A DNA stretch of 64,000 nt from Phytohabitans sp052068095. GTDB lineage: Bacteria; Actinomycetota; Actinomycetes; Mycobacteriales; Micromonosporaceae. The stretch covers positions 310,001 to 374,000 of the forward strand of contig NZ_JBQHDG010000004.1 in the NCBI RefSeq assembly GCF_052068095.1, in the 5' to 3' direction. The notes below the pieces were generated by a model that saw only the letters and a list, made by a program, of their open reading frames with translations, was not told the DNA's origin and did no database searches. A program made the translations under genes and the position numbers. This document shows, in pieces, positions 1 through 8,997 of the stretch (its first letter is position 1; every line of letters begins with the position of its first letter).

Positions 1-2377
1 ACTGGCCCATCCGTACAAACGTGGCCGAGCAGCCATCCGTGCCCGTAGGCGGCGGCGACGTTGTCGTGGGCGGTGGGGACATGGTGGTCGTCGGCGGACG
101 CGATGTCGTGCTGCTTGTCGGCGGACCGTTGGGATCGGCCACGAGTACGCCGCGCCCGTCGGTGCCGAGATACACCCGGCCGTAGACACTTGGGTCACCG
201 GTGATGGCCTGGCCGGCGTTGCCGTACTGGTGCTGGTCGTCGTTGATCCGCACCCAGCTGACCCCGGTGTCGTTGGACCGGTACGCGCCCCGGACACCGT
301 CGATCGTGGCCATCGTGTACAGCGCCGGGTCGGTGCGGCCGGGAGCCGGCGCGCCGAATCCGATGCTGACCGCGCTCGAGCTCGCCGCGATTTTGCCGAA
401 GGTCGAGCCGGAGTTGGTCGAGTGGTAGAGACCCGTGTCGCTGGCGAGCCAGATGTCGCCCTCGACGCCGGGCGTGGTTTTGAACTGGCCGGTCGAGCCG
501 AGGCCGGTCGCGGCCGCGGTGAAGCTCTGCCCGCCGTTGGTGCTCACGTAGAACGTGCCGCCCGAGAACCCGTAGAACTTGTTCGCGTTGACCCGGTCGG
601 CCTCGACCCGAGCCTGGTTCGGCAAGCCGCTGGACTGGCTGAACGAGCCGCCCACGCTGGTCGAGAAGAACACGCCCGCGTTTTCGCTGCTCCACACGAC
701 GCGGCTGGCGTTGGCGTTCATGGCCACATGGCCGCGTTGCGCGCCGTTGGGCACGCTGCCCTGAAACCAGTTCGCTCCCGCGTCGGTGGAGTACGCGATG
801 TTCGCCGAGTTCGTACGGTCGGTCTGGCCGACGCGGACCATCCACATCGGATTGCTCTCGGCGTAGTCGAGGCTGGTGACCGCGCTCATGAACGGCGTGT
901 ACATCAGGGCCGGCACGGCGTCGAGGTTCGTGTGCCGGAACCCGCCGATGTCGAGCAGGCCGGAGAACAGCGGTCCGCTCGGGTGGCTCACCAGATCGGT
1001 GACGACGCTCGACTCCATGCCTCGCACCATCGGCGCGAGGTTGACCGTGCCGCCGGTGTCCAGCGCCGTCAGGTTCGTCGTGCCGTAGACCGAGGCGCCG
1101 CCGTACATCATCCGGTTGGAGTTGAACGGGTCGATCTCCAGCGCCTCGGTCATCCAGCCGAGCTTCGGTGCCTGCTCCGGCGGCGAGGGCTGGGCGGCGT
1201 ACGTCAGCCACGGCACCGAGCTGATGTCGAGGTTGTAGTGGTTGGTGCGGTTCGAGCCCGCGAAGTCGTAGAAGGATCGCCACGTCGCGCCGGCGTCGGT
1301 GCTGCGGAAGATGAACGTGTCCGGCCACCACGAGCTGTAGCCGGTGACCATGACGGTGTTGGTGGCCCGCTTGTCGACGGACAGGCCGGAGAAGCCGTAC
1401 CAGTTGTCGCCGCCACCCGGCGTGGGCGGGGTGATGTCCGTCCAGGTGCCGGTGGAGATCTGGTACCTCGACACCGCGCCGGTGCCGCCGTCGTACGGGC
1501 CGCCCTTGTCGCTGGTCGCGATGTACAGCGCGCCGCCGGCGACCTCGCCCTGGTGGGCGAACGCGCCGGTCGGCTGGCCGGCGACCCGCTCCCATGTGGA
1601 CCCACCGTTGGTGGAGCGGTACACAGTGTTCTGGAGGTCGGCCACGCCCACGTAGATGCCGGGCGTCGTGCTGCCGGAGGTCCCGCTGGCCTTGTCGAAC
1701 GCGACCCACACCACGCCCTGGTTGAACGTCAGGTACTGGTTGGGGTCGGCCGCGTCCTGCACGTAGGTGCCGGCGTTGGGGAAATTCGTGACCCGCGACC
1801 AGGTCACGCCGGCGTTGGTGCTGCGCCACAGGCCCTGACCGGCCTCGGCGCCGAAGTACAGCACGTTGTTGTTGTTCGGGTCCACGGCCAGGCGTTCACC
1901 CATCCCCCGTCCGGGCATGTTGCCGCCCACCTTGAACGGCAGCTCGGTGACCTGCCACGTGGCGCCCCGGTCGGCGGAGCGCAGTATCGCGCCGTTGTTG
2001 GGATCCCAGCTGTTGAGGTACATGCCCGCGGCGGCGTACACCCGGGCCGGGTTGACCGGGTCGCTGGCCAGGCTCAGCACGCCGTTCCAGCCCCAGCGGT
2101 CCCAGCCGACCCAGTCCAGCATGGGCGTCCAGCTGCTCGTGCTCTGGTTCCACCGGTACGCGCCGCCGACGTCGGTGCGCGCGTAGATGAGGTTCTGCTC
2201 GGTCGGGTTGAAGACGATGCCGGAGACGAATCCGCCTGCGTCGAGGCGGACGTTTCTCCAGGAGTACGGCACGGACGTGGCTGCGCTGGCGCTCGGGGCA
2301 TTCATCGTGACCAGAGCGACCGCCGTCGCGCCCGCGGCCAACGCGACTGATAGCGCGCCGGCGAGCTTCTTGCGCAT
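1..2377 (-). CDS. Secreted GH74 xyloglucanase (3' end beyond window)
   Basis: The predicted protein is an exported beta-propeller enzyme that would cleave xyloglucan backbones outside the cell. It starts at ATG 2377, behind an AAAGGAG Shine-Dalgarno six bases upstream, and has a classic signal peptide (residues 1-33, ending ASA). The GH74 hallmark TDVGGAYRW follows, with the catalytic-base Asp at about residue 69, and repeated Asp-box motifs (S.N.G.TW type) run through the two propellers to about residue 745. After that comes a Pro/Thr/Ser linker and the start of a Cys-led module (GCSATF), probably a CBM2, which the window edge cuts. At least 792 codons are present. It lies downstream of the GH5 cellulase on the same strand, separated by a hairpin, so the two may be partly co-transcribed. 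Family assignment is strong; whether it acts endo or exo cannot be told. Confidence 0.92.
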   Translation of the reverse strand, partial: MRKKLAGALSVALAAGATAVALVTMNAPSASAATSVPYSWRNVRLDAGGFVSGIVFNPTEQNLIYARTDVGGAYRWNQSTSSWTPMLDWVGWDRWGWNGVLSLASDPVNPARVYAAAGMYLNSWDPNNGAILRSADRGATWQVTELPFKVGGNMPGRGMGERLAVDPNNNNVLYFGAEAGQGLWRSTNAGVTWSRVTNFPNAGTYVQDAADPNQYLTFNQGVVWVAFDKASGTSGSTTPGIYVGVADLQNTVYRSTNGGSTWERVAGQPTGAFAHQGEVAGGALYIATSDKGGPYDGGTGAVSRYQISTGTWTDITPPTPGGGDNWYGFSGLSVDKRATNTVMVTGYSSWWPDTFIFRSTDAGATWRSFYDFAGSNRTNHYNLDISSVPWLTYAAQPSPPEQAPKLGWMTEALEIDPFNSNRMMYGGASVYGTTNLTALDTGGTVNLAPMVRGMESSVVTDLVSHPSGPLFSGLLDIGGFRHTNLDAVPALMYTPFMSAVTSLDYAESNPMWMVRVGQTDRTNSANIAYSTDAGANWFQGSVPNGAQRGHVAMNANASRVVWSSENAGVFFSTSVGGSFSQSSGLPNQARVEADRVNANKFYGFSGGTFYVSTNGGQSFTAAATGLGSTGQFKTTPGVEGDIWLASDTGLYHSTNSGSTFGKIAASSSAVSIGFGAPAPGRTDPALYTMATIDGVRGAYRSNDTGVSWVRINDDQHQYGNAGQAITGDPSVYGRVYLGTDGRGVLVADPNGPPTSSTTSRPPTTTMSPPPTTTSPPPTGTDGCSATFVRMGQ

Positions 2378-2396
2378 GAGGGTCTCCTTTTGGAGG

Positions 2397-2431
2397 GTGG
2401 CCTCGGCCGATGCCCGACCGGCAGAGGCCAC
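2397..2431 (-). terminator. Hairpin between GH5 and GH74 genes
   Basis: There is a perfect 8-bp inverted repeat, GTGGCCTC at 2397-2404 and GAGGCCAC at 2424-2431, enclosing a GC-rich loop. It sits between the cellulase stop and the GH74 start, which are both read leftwards. There is no T-run, as is common in actinomycetes. It could be a terminator or a partial attenuator setting the ratio of the two secreted enzymes. Confidence 0.45.
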
Positions 2432-2443
2432 CGCCGGTGCGTG

Positions 2444-3949
2444 CTACGCGTACGGGTTCTGGGTCAGCAAGTGGGCCTTGAAGCCCTCGCCGACACCGGC
2501 CTCTGGGGTGCCGGTCCAGTCTTTGATGAGCACCGCGCCGCTGGTGCATCCCCATGGGTTCCAGGTCCAGGCCAGGTAGCTGAGGTCGTGTGCGTCGGCC
2601 CAGGTGACCAGGCGTTGCATGTAGTCGAAGCCGCAGTTGTCCTGGCCGAACTCACCGAGCACGACCGGTACCTGCTGGGCGAGCGGGGCGATCTGGGTGT
2701 CCCAGCAGGATTCGCTGGCGCACGCGTTGAAGCTGTAGGCGTGCCAGGACGCGGCGATGTTGTTCAGCGGGTCGTTCGGCTTGTATGCCAGCCACTCCCG
2801 CATGTCGTTGGTCCACTCCAGACCGCTGACCATGAGCAGGTTGGTGGCGCCGGTGGCCCGGACCGCGTCGACCAGGTCCTGCATGCCGGCCGCCTCGTAC
2901 GGGAGGCCGGTGCAGGTGCCGCCATCACGAAGGCACTGCCAGCCCAGGGTCTTGTTCCATTCGGCGGGCATGTCCGGGTAGGGCTCGTTGAACAGGTCGA
3001 AGACGACGGCGTCGTTGCCCTTGAAGGCGTTCGCGACGCCGGTCCAGAACTGCGGGGCGTACCGCGCGTCCGGCATCGGCTTCTGGCAGACGGCGGCCGC
3101 GTCCTTGCAGTGCCAGTCCGGGCTGTTGGTATAGGCGCCCCAGTTCCAGTGCAGGTCGAGGATGACGTTGATGCCGTTGGCGACCAGCAGGTTGACGTAC
3201 TCTTTGACGCCCTGCTGGTAGGTGGCGCCGCTGGGAGAGCCGTTGACGCCCAGCCAGCACTCTTCGTTCAGCGGGATGCGGACGGCGTGGATGTTCCAGG
3301 TCTTCATCGCATCCACGGAGGCCTGGTCGACCGGCCCGGAGTCCCACATGCCCTTGCCCTGCACGCAGGCGAACTCGCCGCTGGACCGGGACACGCCCAG
3401 CAGCCGGTACGGCTTGCCGTCCGCGAGGATCCTGTTGCCGGACACGCGCAGCTTCGGCGCCGGACCGCTCGGCGGGGGCGTGGTAGCGGTCGGTGAGGGG
3501 CTGGCGGTGGTCGGGCTGGCGGTCGGCGTGGTCACCGACCCGGTGCAAGTGGTGCCGTTGAGCGCGAACGACGCCGGGACCGGGTTGGCGCCGCTCCACG
3601 AGCCGACGAACCCGACCGAGGTGGACGCGCCGGTGCCCAGTGACCCGTTCCAGCCCATGCTGGCCGCGGATACCCGGGCGCCGGACTGTGTCCAGGTCGC
3701 GCTCCAGCCCTGCGTGACGCGCTGGCTGGCGTTGGGGAAGTCGAAGCCGAGCGTCCAGCTCGTCACGGCCGAGCCGAGGTTGGTGATGGCCACATTCGCG
3801 GTGAACCCGCTCGGCCACTGGCTCTGCACCGTGTACGTGACCGAACAGCCGGACGCGGCCGCCGAGGCGGGAAGGGTAGCCGTTGCCATGCCACCCAGTG
3901 CCAGCGCGCCGGCAGCGCCGACGGCCAGCAGTGCATGACGATGTTTCAT
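2444..3949 (-). CDS. Secreted CBM2-GH5 endoglucanase (cellulase)
   Basis: This 501-residue exported enzyme would hydrolyse beta-1,4-glucan or glucomannan. Domains in order are a signal peptide (about 1-33), an N-terminal CBM2 bounded by Cys35 and Cys135 with exposed Trp residues, a Thr/Pro/Ser linker (about 139-163), and a GH5 barrel (about 165-500). The acid/base Glu322 lies in the DLFNEP motif and the nucleophile Glu433 in VLGEFG; the conserved substrate-binding HAY is at 403-405. The start is ATG 3949, preceded by AGGGAG. It is divergent from the ROK repressor gene, and the shared intergenic region holds a ROK-type box and a CebR-like partial box, so induction by released oligosaccharides is likely. 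Cellulase versus mannanase specificity cannot be fixed from motifs alone; the Cys-rich GH5 pattern looks most like actinobacterial endoglucanases. Confidence 0.93.
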   Translation of the reverse strand: MKHRHALLAVGAAGALALGGMATATLPASAAASGCSVTYTVQSQWPSGFTANVAITNLGSAVTSWTLGFDFPNASQRVTQGWSATWTQSGARVSAASMGWNGSLGTGASTSVGFVGSWSGANPVPASFALNGTTCTGSVTTPTASPTTASPSPTATTPPPSGPAPKLRVSGNRILADGKPYRLLGVSRSSGEFACVQGKGMWDSGPVDQASVDAMKTWNIHAVRIPLNEECWLGVNGSPSGATYQQGVKEYVNLLVANGINVILDLHWNWGAYTNSPDWHCKDAAAVCQKPMPDARYAPQFWTGVANAFKGNDAVVFDLFNEPYPDMPAEWNKTLGWQCLRDGGTCTGLPYEAAGMQDLVDAVRATGATNLLMVSGLEWTNDMREWLAYKPNDPLNNIAASWHAYSFNACASESCWDTQIAPLAQQVPVVLGEFGQDNCGFDYMQRLVTWADAHDLSYLAWTWNPWGCTSGAVLIKDWTGTPEAGVGEGFKAHLLTQNPYA

Positions 3950-3979
3950 CTGATCTCCCTAGGTATCGCGAGAGATCGA

Positions 3980-3996
3980 TGGGAGCGCTGCTGCCA
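3980..3996. promoter_or_regulatory. Partial CebR/CelR-like operator
   Basis: The sequence TGGGAGCGCTGCTGCCA begins with ten bases identical to the first ten of the known actinobacterial cellulose-repressor palindrome TGGGAGCGCTCCCA. The right half is broken by extra bases (GCTGCCA instead of CCCA). It lies about 30 bp upstream of the cellulase start, in its leader. A LacI-type CebR regulator would have to be encoded elsewhere; the LacI gene in this window belongs to the fructan locus. Confidence 0.4.
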
Positions 3997-4006
3997 TCTT
4001 TATTAT

Positions 4007-4025
4007 GTTGATTACGAAAGTCAAC
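4007..4025. promoter_or_regulatory. Putative ROK-repressor operator, copy 1
   Basis: GTTGATTACGAAAGTCAAC has inverted ends (GTTGA/TCAAC) and lies between the cellulase and ROK genes. It matches the box at 10754-10772 at 14 of 19 positions and, in reverse orientation, the box at 10840-10858 at 13 of 19. These A/T-rich boxes stand out in a very GC-rich background. A weaker relative, GGTAAGTAAAGTAGCC, lies at 4085-4100 near the ROK start. Confidence 0.5.
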
Positions 4026-4129
4026 CCACCGCATAGTCGGGTGTGGCACGGCAGGGCAGCCGGGCTCAGGCAATCGCGCAACGCGGTAAGTAAAGTAGCC
4101 TGGCAAAGCCGACGCGTAGGGGAGGGGAC

Positions 4130-5371
4130 GTGGCGAGCAGCCCGATCTGGGCCAGCCGGCCGAAGACCCGTGGCCTGGTCCTGGATCTGATCAGGGCGGC
4201 GCGCACGATCAGCCGGGTGGAGCTCGCGACGGCGACCGGGCTCACCGGCGCGACGATCTCCGAGGTCGTGCGCGAGCTCATGGGCGACGGCCTGGTCGTC
4301 GAGGTCGGCCGGGGTGCGCCGACAGGTGGCAAGCCACGCACGATGGTCCAGCTCAACCCGCTGGCCCGCTACAGCGTCGGTGTCCAGCTCGAGCGCAACA
4401 CGTGCGTCATCGTCGTCGTCGACCTGGCCGGCCGGCAGGTCGCCCGGACCTCGTTCCAGGGCGCGGCGCTGTCGCCGCCGGAGCAGGCGCTGTCGCTGGT
4501 GGCCTCGCAGGTGGAGGCACTGCTGGCCACGGCGGCCGTCGACCGCGACAAGGTACTCGGGATCGGCCTGGTCAGCTACGGCCCGCAGGACCGGCGCGCG
4601 GGTGTGCTGTTGACCCCGCAGCCCACCGAAGACTGGCTCGACTACCCGGTCGCGCGGCGGCTCGCGGAGAGCGTCGGATTGCCCGTCGTGCTCGACAACG
4701 ACGCCGCGGCGGCGGCCATCGGCGAGTACTGGATGGGAGCGGTGGACCCGCGCAGCACCTATGGCTGCATCTACATGGCCACCGGGATCGGCGGTGGCGT
4801 CGTGGTGGCCGGCGAGGTCTATCGGGGCAGCTCCTCCAACAGCGTGGAGATCGGCCACATTTCGATCGACGTCCACGGCGAGGAGTGCCCGTGCGGCAAC
4901 GTCGGCTGCCTGGAAAACTACGCCGGCCCGTCGGCTCTGGTCCGGCAGGCCGTAGCGACGCCGGGGCTGGCCCAGCGGCTGGCGCTCGACCCGGCCGGGG
5001 CAGACTTCCTCACCGAGTTCGCGCGGATCGCGGCCGCCGCGAACACCGGCGATGCCGAGGCCCGGGGCCTGGTCGAGCAGTCGGCCCGCTATCTGGGCGC
5101 TGCCGCCGTCACCATGACGAGCCTGTTCGACGTGGACACGATCGTGCTGGCCGGGCCGAGCTTCGCGGTCGCGGGCTCGATCTACCAGTCGGTGATCCAG
5201 CAGGAGGTGGACCGCCGCATGTTCGCGCGGCGGGCGCACCGGGTGCGGGTCGTGCCGTCGGTCAACGGGTCTGACGCGGCGGCGATCGGCGGGGCGGTCC
5301 TCGTCTTGCAAAGTGAGCTGACCCTCGGCAATCCGCGGCCAGAGGACGCACGCCCGGTGCCCGCATCCTGA
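4130..5371 (+). CDS. ROK-family transcriptional repressor (XylR/NagC type)
   Basis: This 413-residue cytoplasmic regulator is predicted to bind DNA through an N-terminal winged helix (about residues 12-65) and to sense a sugar through the ROK domain. The DND motif is at 189-191, the Gly-rich ATGIGGG segment at 217-223, and the zinc-site pattern (His243, then C-P-C-G..GC with Cys253, Cys255 and Cys260) is intact. The start is GTG 4130, behind a GGGGAGGGG ribosome-binding stretch. It sits between divergent xyloglucan/cellulose hydrolases and the ABC importer, and boxes of one sequence occur at both promoter regions. Repression of the whole locus until oligosaccharide appears is the natural inference. 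The inducer is unknown. Confidence 0.9.
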   Translation: MASSPIWASRPKTRGLVLDLIRAARTISRVELATATGLTGATISEVVRELMGDGLVVEVGRGAPTGGKPRTMVQLNPLARYSVGVQLERNTCVIVVVDLAGRQVARTSFQGAALSPPEQALSLVASQVEALLATAAVDRDKVLGIGLVSYGPQDRRAGVLLTPQPTEDWLDYPVARRLAESVGLPVVLDNDAAAAAIGEYWMGAVDPRSTYGCIYMATGIGGGVVVAGEVYRGSSSNSVEIGHISIDVHGEECPCGNVGCLENYAGPSALVRQAVATPGLAQRLALDPAGADFLTEFARIAAAANTGDAEARGLVEQSARYLGAAAVTMTSLFDVDTIVLAGPSFAVAGSIYQSVIQQEVDRRMFARRAHRVRVVPSVNGSDAAAIGGAVLVLQSELTLGNPRPEDARPVPAS

Positions 5372-5374
5372 CCT

Positions 5375-6223
5375 CTACCTGTGCTCGTACGGCGGTGCGC
5401 TGCCGGCCGTGACCACCTCGGCCGGGTCGACGTCGAAGGACCGGCCTCGCGCGGCCGGATCGGGCGACGCCGCGGCCAGCAGCTTGGTGTAGGGGTGTCG
5501 CGGGTTGAGGATGACCTCGTCGGCCGGGCCCCGCTCGACCACCCGCCCGCGGTAGAGGACCAGGATGTCGTCGGCGAAGTGCCGCGCGGTCGCCAGGTCG
5601 TGGGTGATGTAGAGGACGGCGAGGTCCTGCTCGCGTTGCAGGCGGGCCAGGAGGTTGAGCACGCCCAGCCGGATCGAGACGTCCAACATGGACACCGGTT
5701 CGTCCGCCACCATGACGGTCGCGCCAGGTGCCAACGCGCGGGCGATCGCGACCCGCTGGCGCTGGCCGCCGGACAGCTCGTGCGGCCGGCGGTGCGCGAT
5801 GTCCCTGGCTGGGAGGTTGACCCGCTCCAGCAGCTCTACCACCGCCGACCAGGTCTGCGCTCGTGTGTGAGTGTGGCCGTGCAGCCGCAGAGGGCGGGCC
5901 AGGTGGTGGGCGATGCTGTGGAACGGGTTCAGCGAGGCGAACGGGTCCTGGAACACCATCTGCACGTGGTGCCGGTAGCCGCGGTTGGGCACCGCTGCGC
6001 CGCCGGGCCCCCGCAGGATGACCCGGCCGCTCGTGGGCCGTTCCAGGCGGGCGATGATCCGGGCGATCGTGGACTTGCCCGATCCTGACTCGCCGACCAG
6101 CGCTACCGTGCGGCCCGGGGTGAGGGTGAACGAGACGTGGTCCACGGCCCGCAGCCGGGCGCGGCGCAGACCGCCGCGAATGCGGAAGTCCTTGACCAGA
6201 TCCGCCACCTCCAGCGTCGTCAC
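5375..6223 (-). CDS. ABC transporter ATP-binding protein (DppF/OppF type)
   Basis: This 282-residue ATPase energises the family-5-type importer encoded just upstream. Walker A (GESGSGKS) is at residues 44-51, followed by a Q-loop (MVFQDP), the signature LSGGQRQR, Walker B (VMVADEP) and the H-loop (ITHD). The C-terminal extension with the RHPYT motif is typical of oligopeptide-transporter ATPases. The start is GTG 6223, sharing GTGA with the stop of the fusion protein; the open frame continues upstream only as an out-of-frame shadow of that gene. It is the last gene of the transporter operon and converges on the ROK gene, ending 3 bp from its stop. The neighbours suggest an oligosaccharide rather than a peptide substrate. 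Confidence 0.92.
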   Translation of the reverse strand: MTTLEVADLVKDFRIRGGLRRARLRAVDHVSFTLTPGRTVALVGESGSGKSTIARIIARLERPTSGRVILRGPGGAAVPNRGYRHHVQMVFQDPFASLNPFHSIAHHLARPLRLHGHTHTRAQTWSAVVELLERVNLPARDIAHRRPHELSGGQRQRVAIARALAPGATVMVADEPVSMLDVSIRLGVLNLLARLQREQDLAVLYITHDLATARHFADDILVLYRGRVVERGPADEVILNPRHPYTKLLAAASPDPAARGRSFDVDPAEVVTAGSAPPYEHR

Positions 6224-7995
6224 GGCGCACCCCCGGATCGCACGAAGCCCCCGCGCTCGCCGGTGAGGCTGGGGAAGGAGTCGAGCAGCCGCCGGGTGTA
6301 CGCGTGCCGTGGCCGGTCCCGAATGTCCTCGGCGGGCGCGTACTCCACGATCTCGCCGTCGAGCATGATGGCGATCCGGTCGGCGACTTCCAGCAACAGC
6401 GGCAGGTCGTGGGTGATGAACAGGACGGCGAAGCCGAGCTCCCCGCGAAGCCGCATGATCTCCCGGAGGATGCCGCGTTGCACGACCACGTCCAGCGCGG
6501 TGGTCGGCTCGTCGAGGATCACGACCTGCGGGTCGAGTAGCAACGCCATGGCGATCATCACCCGTTGCCGCATCCCGCCGGACAGCTCGTGCGGGTAGGA
6601 GCGCAACCGCCGCGGGTCGACGCCGACCAGCGCGAGTAGCTCGGCGCAGCGGGCCCGCCGCGCCGCGCGGGACATCGCCGGCCGATGGGTGGTGAGCACG
6701 TCCTCCATCTGCGCCCGGATGGTGAGGACCGGGTTGAGCGCGTTCATGGCGCCCTGGAAGACCATGGACAGCTTCGACCACCGGAAGGTGCGCAGCTGCC
6801 GCGGCGTCAAGGCGAGTACGTCGAGGTCGCCGTCCGCGCGGTCGTGGAAGGTCACGGATCCGGCGGTGACTTCAGCGGGCGGGCGGTGCAACCGGTTGAC
6901 CGCGTACGCGAGGGTGGTCTTGCCGCAGCCCGACTCGCCGGCCAGGCCGAAGATCTCGCCGCGGCGCAGCGTCAGAGAGACGTCCCGCACCGCGTGCACC
7001 GGGCGTTCGCCCTGGTACGTCACGGATAGGCCGGTCAAGGTGAGCACCTCGTCGGCACTGGGGCTCGGCACAGGGACGGTGGTCTGCCGGGCCACGGTGC
7101 CGACGCGCCGGCGCAGGTCCCGCAGCTTCGGATTGATGATCTCGTCGATGCTGAAGTTGACCAGGGCCAGACCGCAGCCGAACAGGGCGATGACGAGACC
7201 GGGCGGCACGAACCACCACCAGGCGCCGCGTTGCAGGGCGAAGCCGTTCTGCGCGTAGTAGAGCATCGTGCCGAGCGTCGAGGATGACGAGGCGCCCAGG
7301 CCCAGGAACGACAGGCCGGCCTCGCTGAGGATCGCGGCGATGACCGCGAAGACGAACTGGGACGCGAGCAGCGGCAACAGGTTCGGCAGGATCTCGACGC
7401 CGATGACCCGCCAGGGTCGCTCCCCGGCGACGCGGGCGGCCAGCACATAGTCCCGACCGCGCAGGGACAGGGTCTGAGCGCGCAGCACCCGGGCCGAGGC
7501 CGCCCAGCCGGTGATCGCCAGTACCAGCGCGATGGTCCACGCACCGCGCTGCTCCGGCGGCACGAACGCGGAGATCACAATCACCAGGGGCAGGCCGGGA
7601 ATCACCAGCATCACGTTGGAGAACAGCGAGAACGCCTCGTCGACCACTCCCCCGACGTAGGCGCCCACGATGCCGAACAGCGCGGACAGGAATGTGGCCA
7701 TGACGCCGACGAGGAAGCCGATGTAGAGCGATCCCCGGGTGGCATAGGCGATCTGGGCGAGCACGTCCTGACCGGTCTGGGTGGTGCCGAGCAGGTGCCC
7801 GCCGCCCGGTGGCGTCAGGCCGATGTTGTCGATCCGGTCCGGGTCGCCGACCAGCAGCGGCCCGACGAGACCGAAAACGGTGATCGCGAGGATGAGCGCG
7901 GATCCGACGGCGAGCTTGGGAGACCAGCGGGGCACGAGGTTGCGCCAGCCGGCGCTCGGTCGCGGCTCCAGCAGGTCGGGACTGAGGTTGGTCAT
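6220..7995 (-). CDS. ABC transporter permease-ATPase fusion (DppC-DppD type)
   Basis: This single 591-residue protein joins a DppC-like inner-membrane permease (about residues 1-290, several membrane helices and the EAA-like loop around 185-215, ending in NPKLRDLR) to a DppD-like ATPase (about 312-591). The ATPase has Walker A GESGCGKTT at 353-361, the signature LSGGMRQR, Walker B VVILDEP and the RHAYT C-terminal motif. Because it carries both functions, the importer needs only the DppB permease, this fusion, the second ATPase and the binding protein. Such permease/ATP-binding fusions are known in actinobacteria. The start is ATG 7995, 2 bp after the DppB stop. Confidence 0.92.
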   Translation of the reverse strand: MTNLSPDLLEPRPSAGWRNLVPRWSPKLAVGSALILAITVFGLVGPLLVGDPDRIDNIGLTPPGGGHLLGTTQTGQDVLAQIAYATRGSLYIGFLVGVMATFLSALFGIVGAYVGGVVDEAFSLFSNVMLVIPGLPLVIVISAFVPPEQRGAWTIALVLAITGWAASARVLRAQTLSLRGRDYVLAARVAGERPWRVIGVEILPNLLPLLASQFVFAVIAAILSEAGLSFLGLGASSSSTLGTMLYYAQNGFALQRGAWWWFVPPGLVIALFGCGLALVNFSIDEIINPKLRDLRRRVGTVARQTTVPVPSPSADEVLTLTGLSVTYQGERPVHAVRDVSLTLRRGEIFGLAGESGCGKTTLAYAVNRLHRPPAEVTAGSVTFHDRADGDLDVLALTPRQLRTFRWSKLSMVFQGAMNALNPVLTIRAQMEDVLTTHRPAMSRAARRARCAELLALVGVDPRRLRSYPHELSGGMRQRVMIAMALLLDPQVVILDEPTTALDVVVQRGILREIMRLRGELGFAVLFITHDLPLLLEVADRIAIMLDGEIVEYAPAEDIRDRPRHAYTRRLLDSFPSLTGERGGFVRSGGAP

Positions 7996-7997
7996 CC

Positions 7998-8987
7998 TCA
8001 ACCGCCGGTCCGGGTGCGGGGGTCGAGGATGCCGTAGAGCAGGTCGACGGCGAGGTTGGCGGCCAGCACCGCGACCGTGATGACCAGGAAGATGGCCTGC
8101 ATGAGCGCGTAGTCGTTGTTCTGCACCGCTTGCAGCAGCTTCGAACCGATGCCGGGGTAGGCGAAGACCTGCTCGGTGACGATCGACCCCGCCACGACGA
8201 AGCCGAGAGAGATGGCGAACCCGGCGACCGACGGCAGGACCGCGTTGCGCGCCGCGTACCAGATCATGATGCGCCCCTCGCGCAGGCCTTTCGCGCGGGC
8301 GGTGAGCACGTAGTCCTCGGCCATGGTGGAGACCATCATGTTTCGGGTGCCCAGCAGCCAGCCGCCGACCGAGGAGATCACGATCGTCAGTGCGGGCAGG
8401 ACGCCGTGGTAGAGGGCGGAGCCGAGGAAGTCGGCGTTCCAGCCCGGGGTGAGGACGACGTCGTACCCGCCGAGGAGGGGAAACCAGCCCAGCGCGGACC
8501 CGAGCACGGCGACCAGGATGAGCGCCAGCCAGAAGTAGGGCACCGCGGAGAGCACGGTGGTGGCGGGCACCAGCGAGTCCAGCCAGGTGCCGCGCCGCCA
8601 CCCCACGAAAACGCCCAGCACGATCCCGAACAGGACCGCCAGGACCGTCGCGATCCCCACCAGCGCGACGGTCCACGGCAGCGAGGTGGCGATGACCGTC
8701 GAGACCGGCGTCGGGAAGTCGCTCACCGAGATCCCGAAGTCACCGCGCACCAGGTTGCCCAGGTACGACAGGTACTGCCGGAACAGCGGCTCGTCCGAGT
8801 CGGTGCCGAGCAGCAGCTCGTACGCCCGGCGGGCGGACGGGTCGACGCCGCCGCCGCGCTGCTGGAGCTTTGCCATGAGGATGTCCACCGGGTCGCCCGG
8901 CATCATCCGCGGGATGAAGAAGTTCAACGTCACCGCGGCCCAGAGTGCGACCAGGTAGAAGGCGAGCTTGCGCAGGTAGTACCGCAT
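7998..8987 (-). CDS. ABC transporter permease (DppB type)
   Basis: This 329-residue inner-membrane subunit forms the translocation pore with the downstream fusion. It begins with the typical N-terminal helix and FFIPRMMPGDP motif, has about six membrane helices, and carries the conserved permease loop (DYVLTARAKGL, about residues 225-235). The C-terminal LLYGILDPR ending is characteristic of DppB/OppB homologues. It lies 10 bp after the binding-protein gene and 2 bp before the fusion gene, so it is clearly in one operon. Confidence 0.93.
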   Translation of the reverse strand: MRYYLRKLAFYLVALWAAVTLNFFIPRMMPGDPVDILMAKLQQRGGGVDPSARRAYELLLGTDSDEPLFRQYLSYLGNLVRGDFGISVSDFPTPVSTVIATSLPWTVALVGIATVLAVLFGIVLGVFVGWRRGTWLDSLVPATTVLSAVPYFWLALILVAVLGSALGWFPLLGGYDVVLTPGWNADFLGSALYHGVLPALTIVISSVGGWLLGTRNMMVSTMAEDYVLTARAKGLREGRIMIWYAARNAVLPSVAGFAISLGFVVAGSIVTEQVFAYPGIGSKLLQAVQNNDYALMQAIFLVITVAVLAANLAVDLLYGILDPRTRTGG

Positions 8988-8997
8988 CGGCCCGGAC

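Noticed and set aside
230..2350. Plus-strand open frame of 706 codons over the GH74 gene
   Set aside because: It is rich in Arg/Gly/Val/Ala with no recognisable domain. It is the antisense shadow of a clearly recognisable GH74 protein and a by-product of high GC.
6224..6781. N-terminal 186 codons of the 5375 minus-strand frame
   Set aside because: This is the out-of-frame shadow of the upstream fusion gene. The real ATPase starts at GTG 6223 with the usual N-terminal sequence and a GTGA overlap.
7996..8676. Upstream extension of the permease-ATPase frame
   Set aside because: It lies over the DppB gene in another frame and lacks membrane-protein character. ATG 7995 gives a normal DppC N-terminus.
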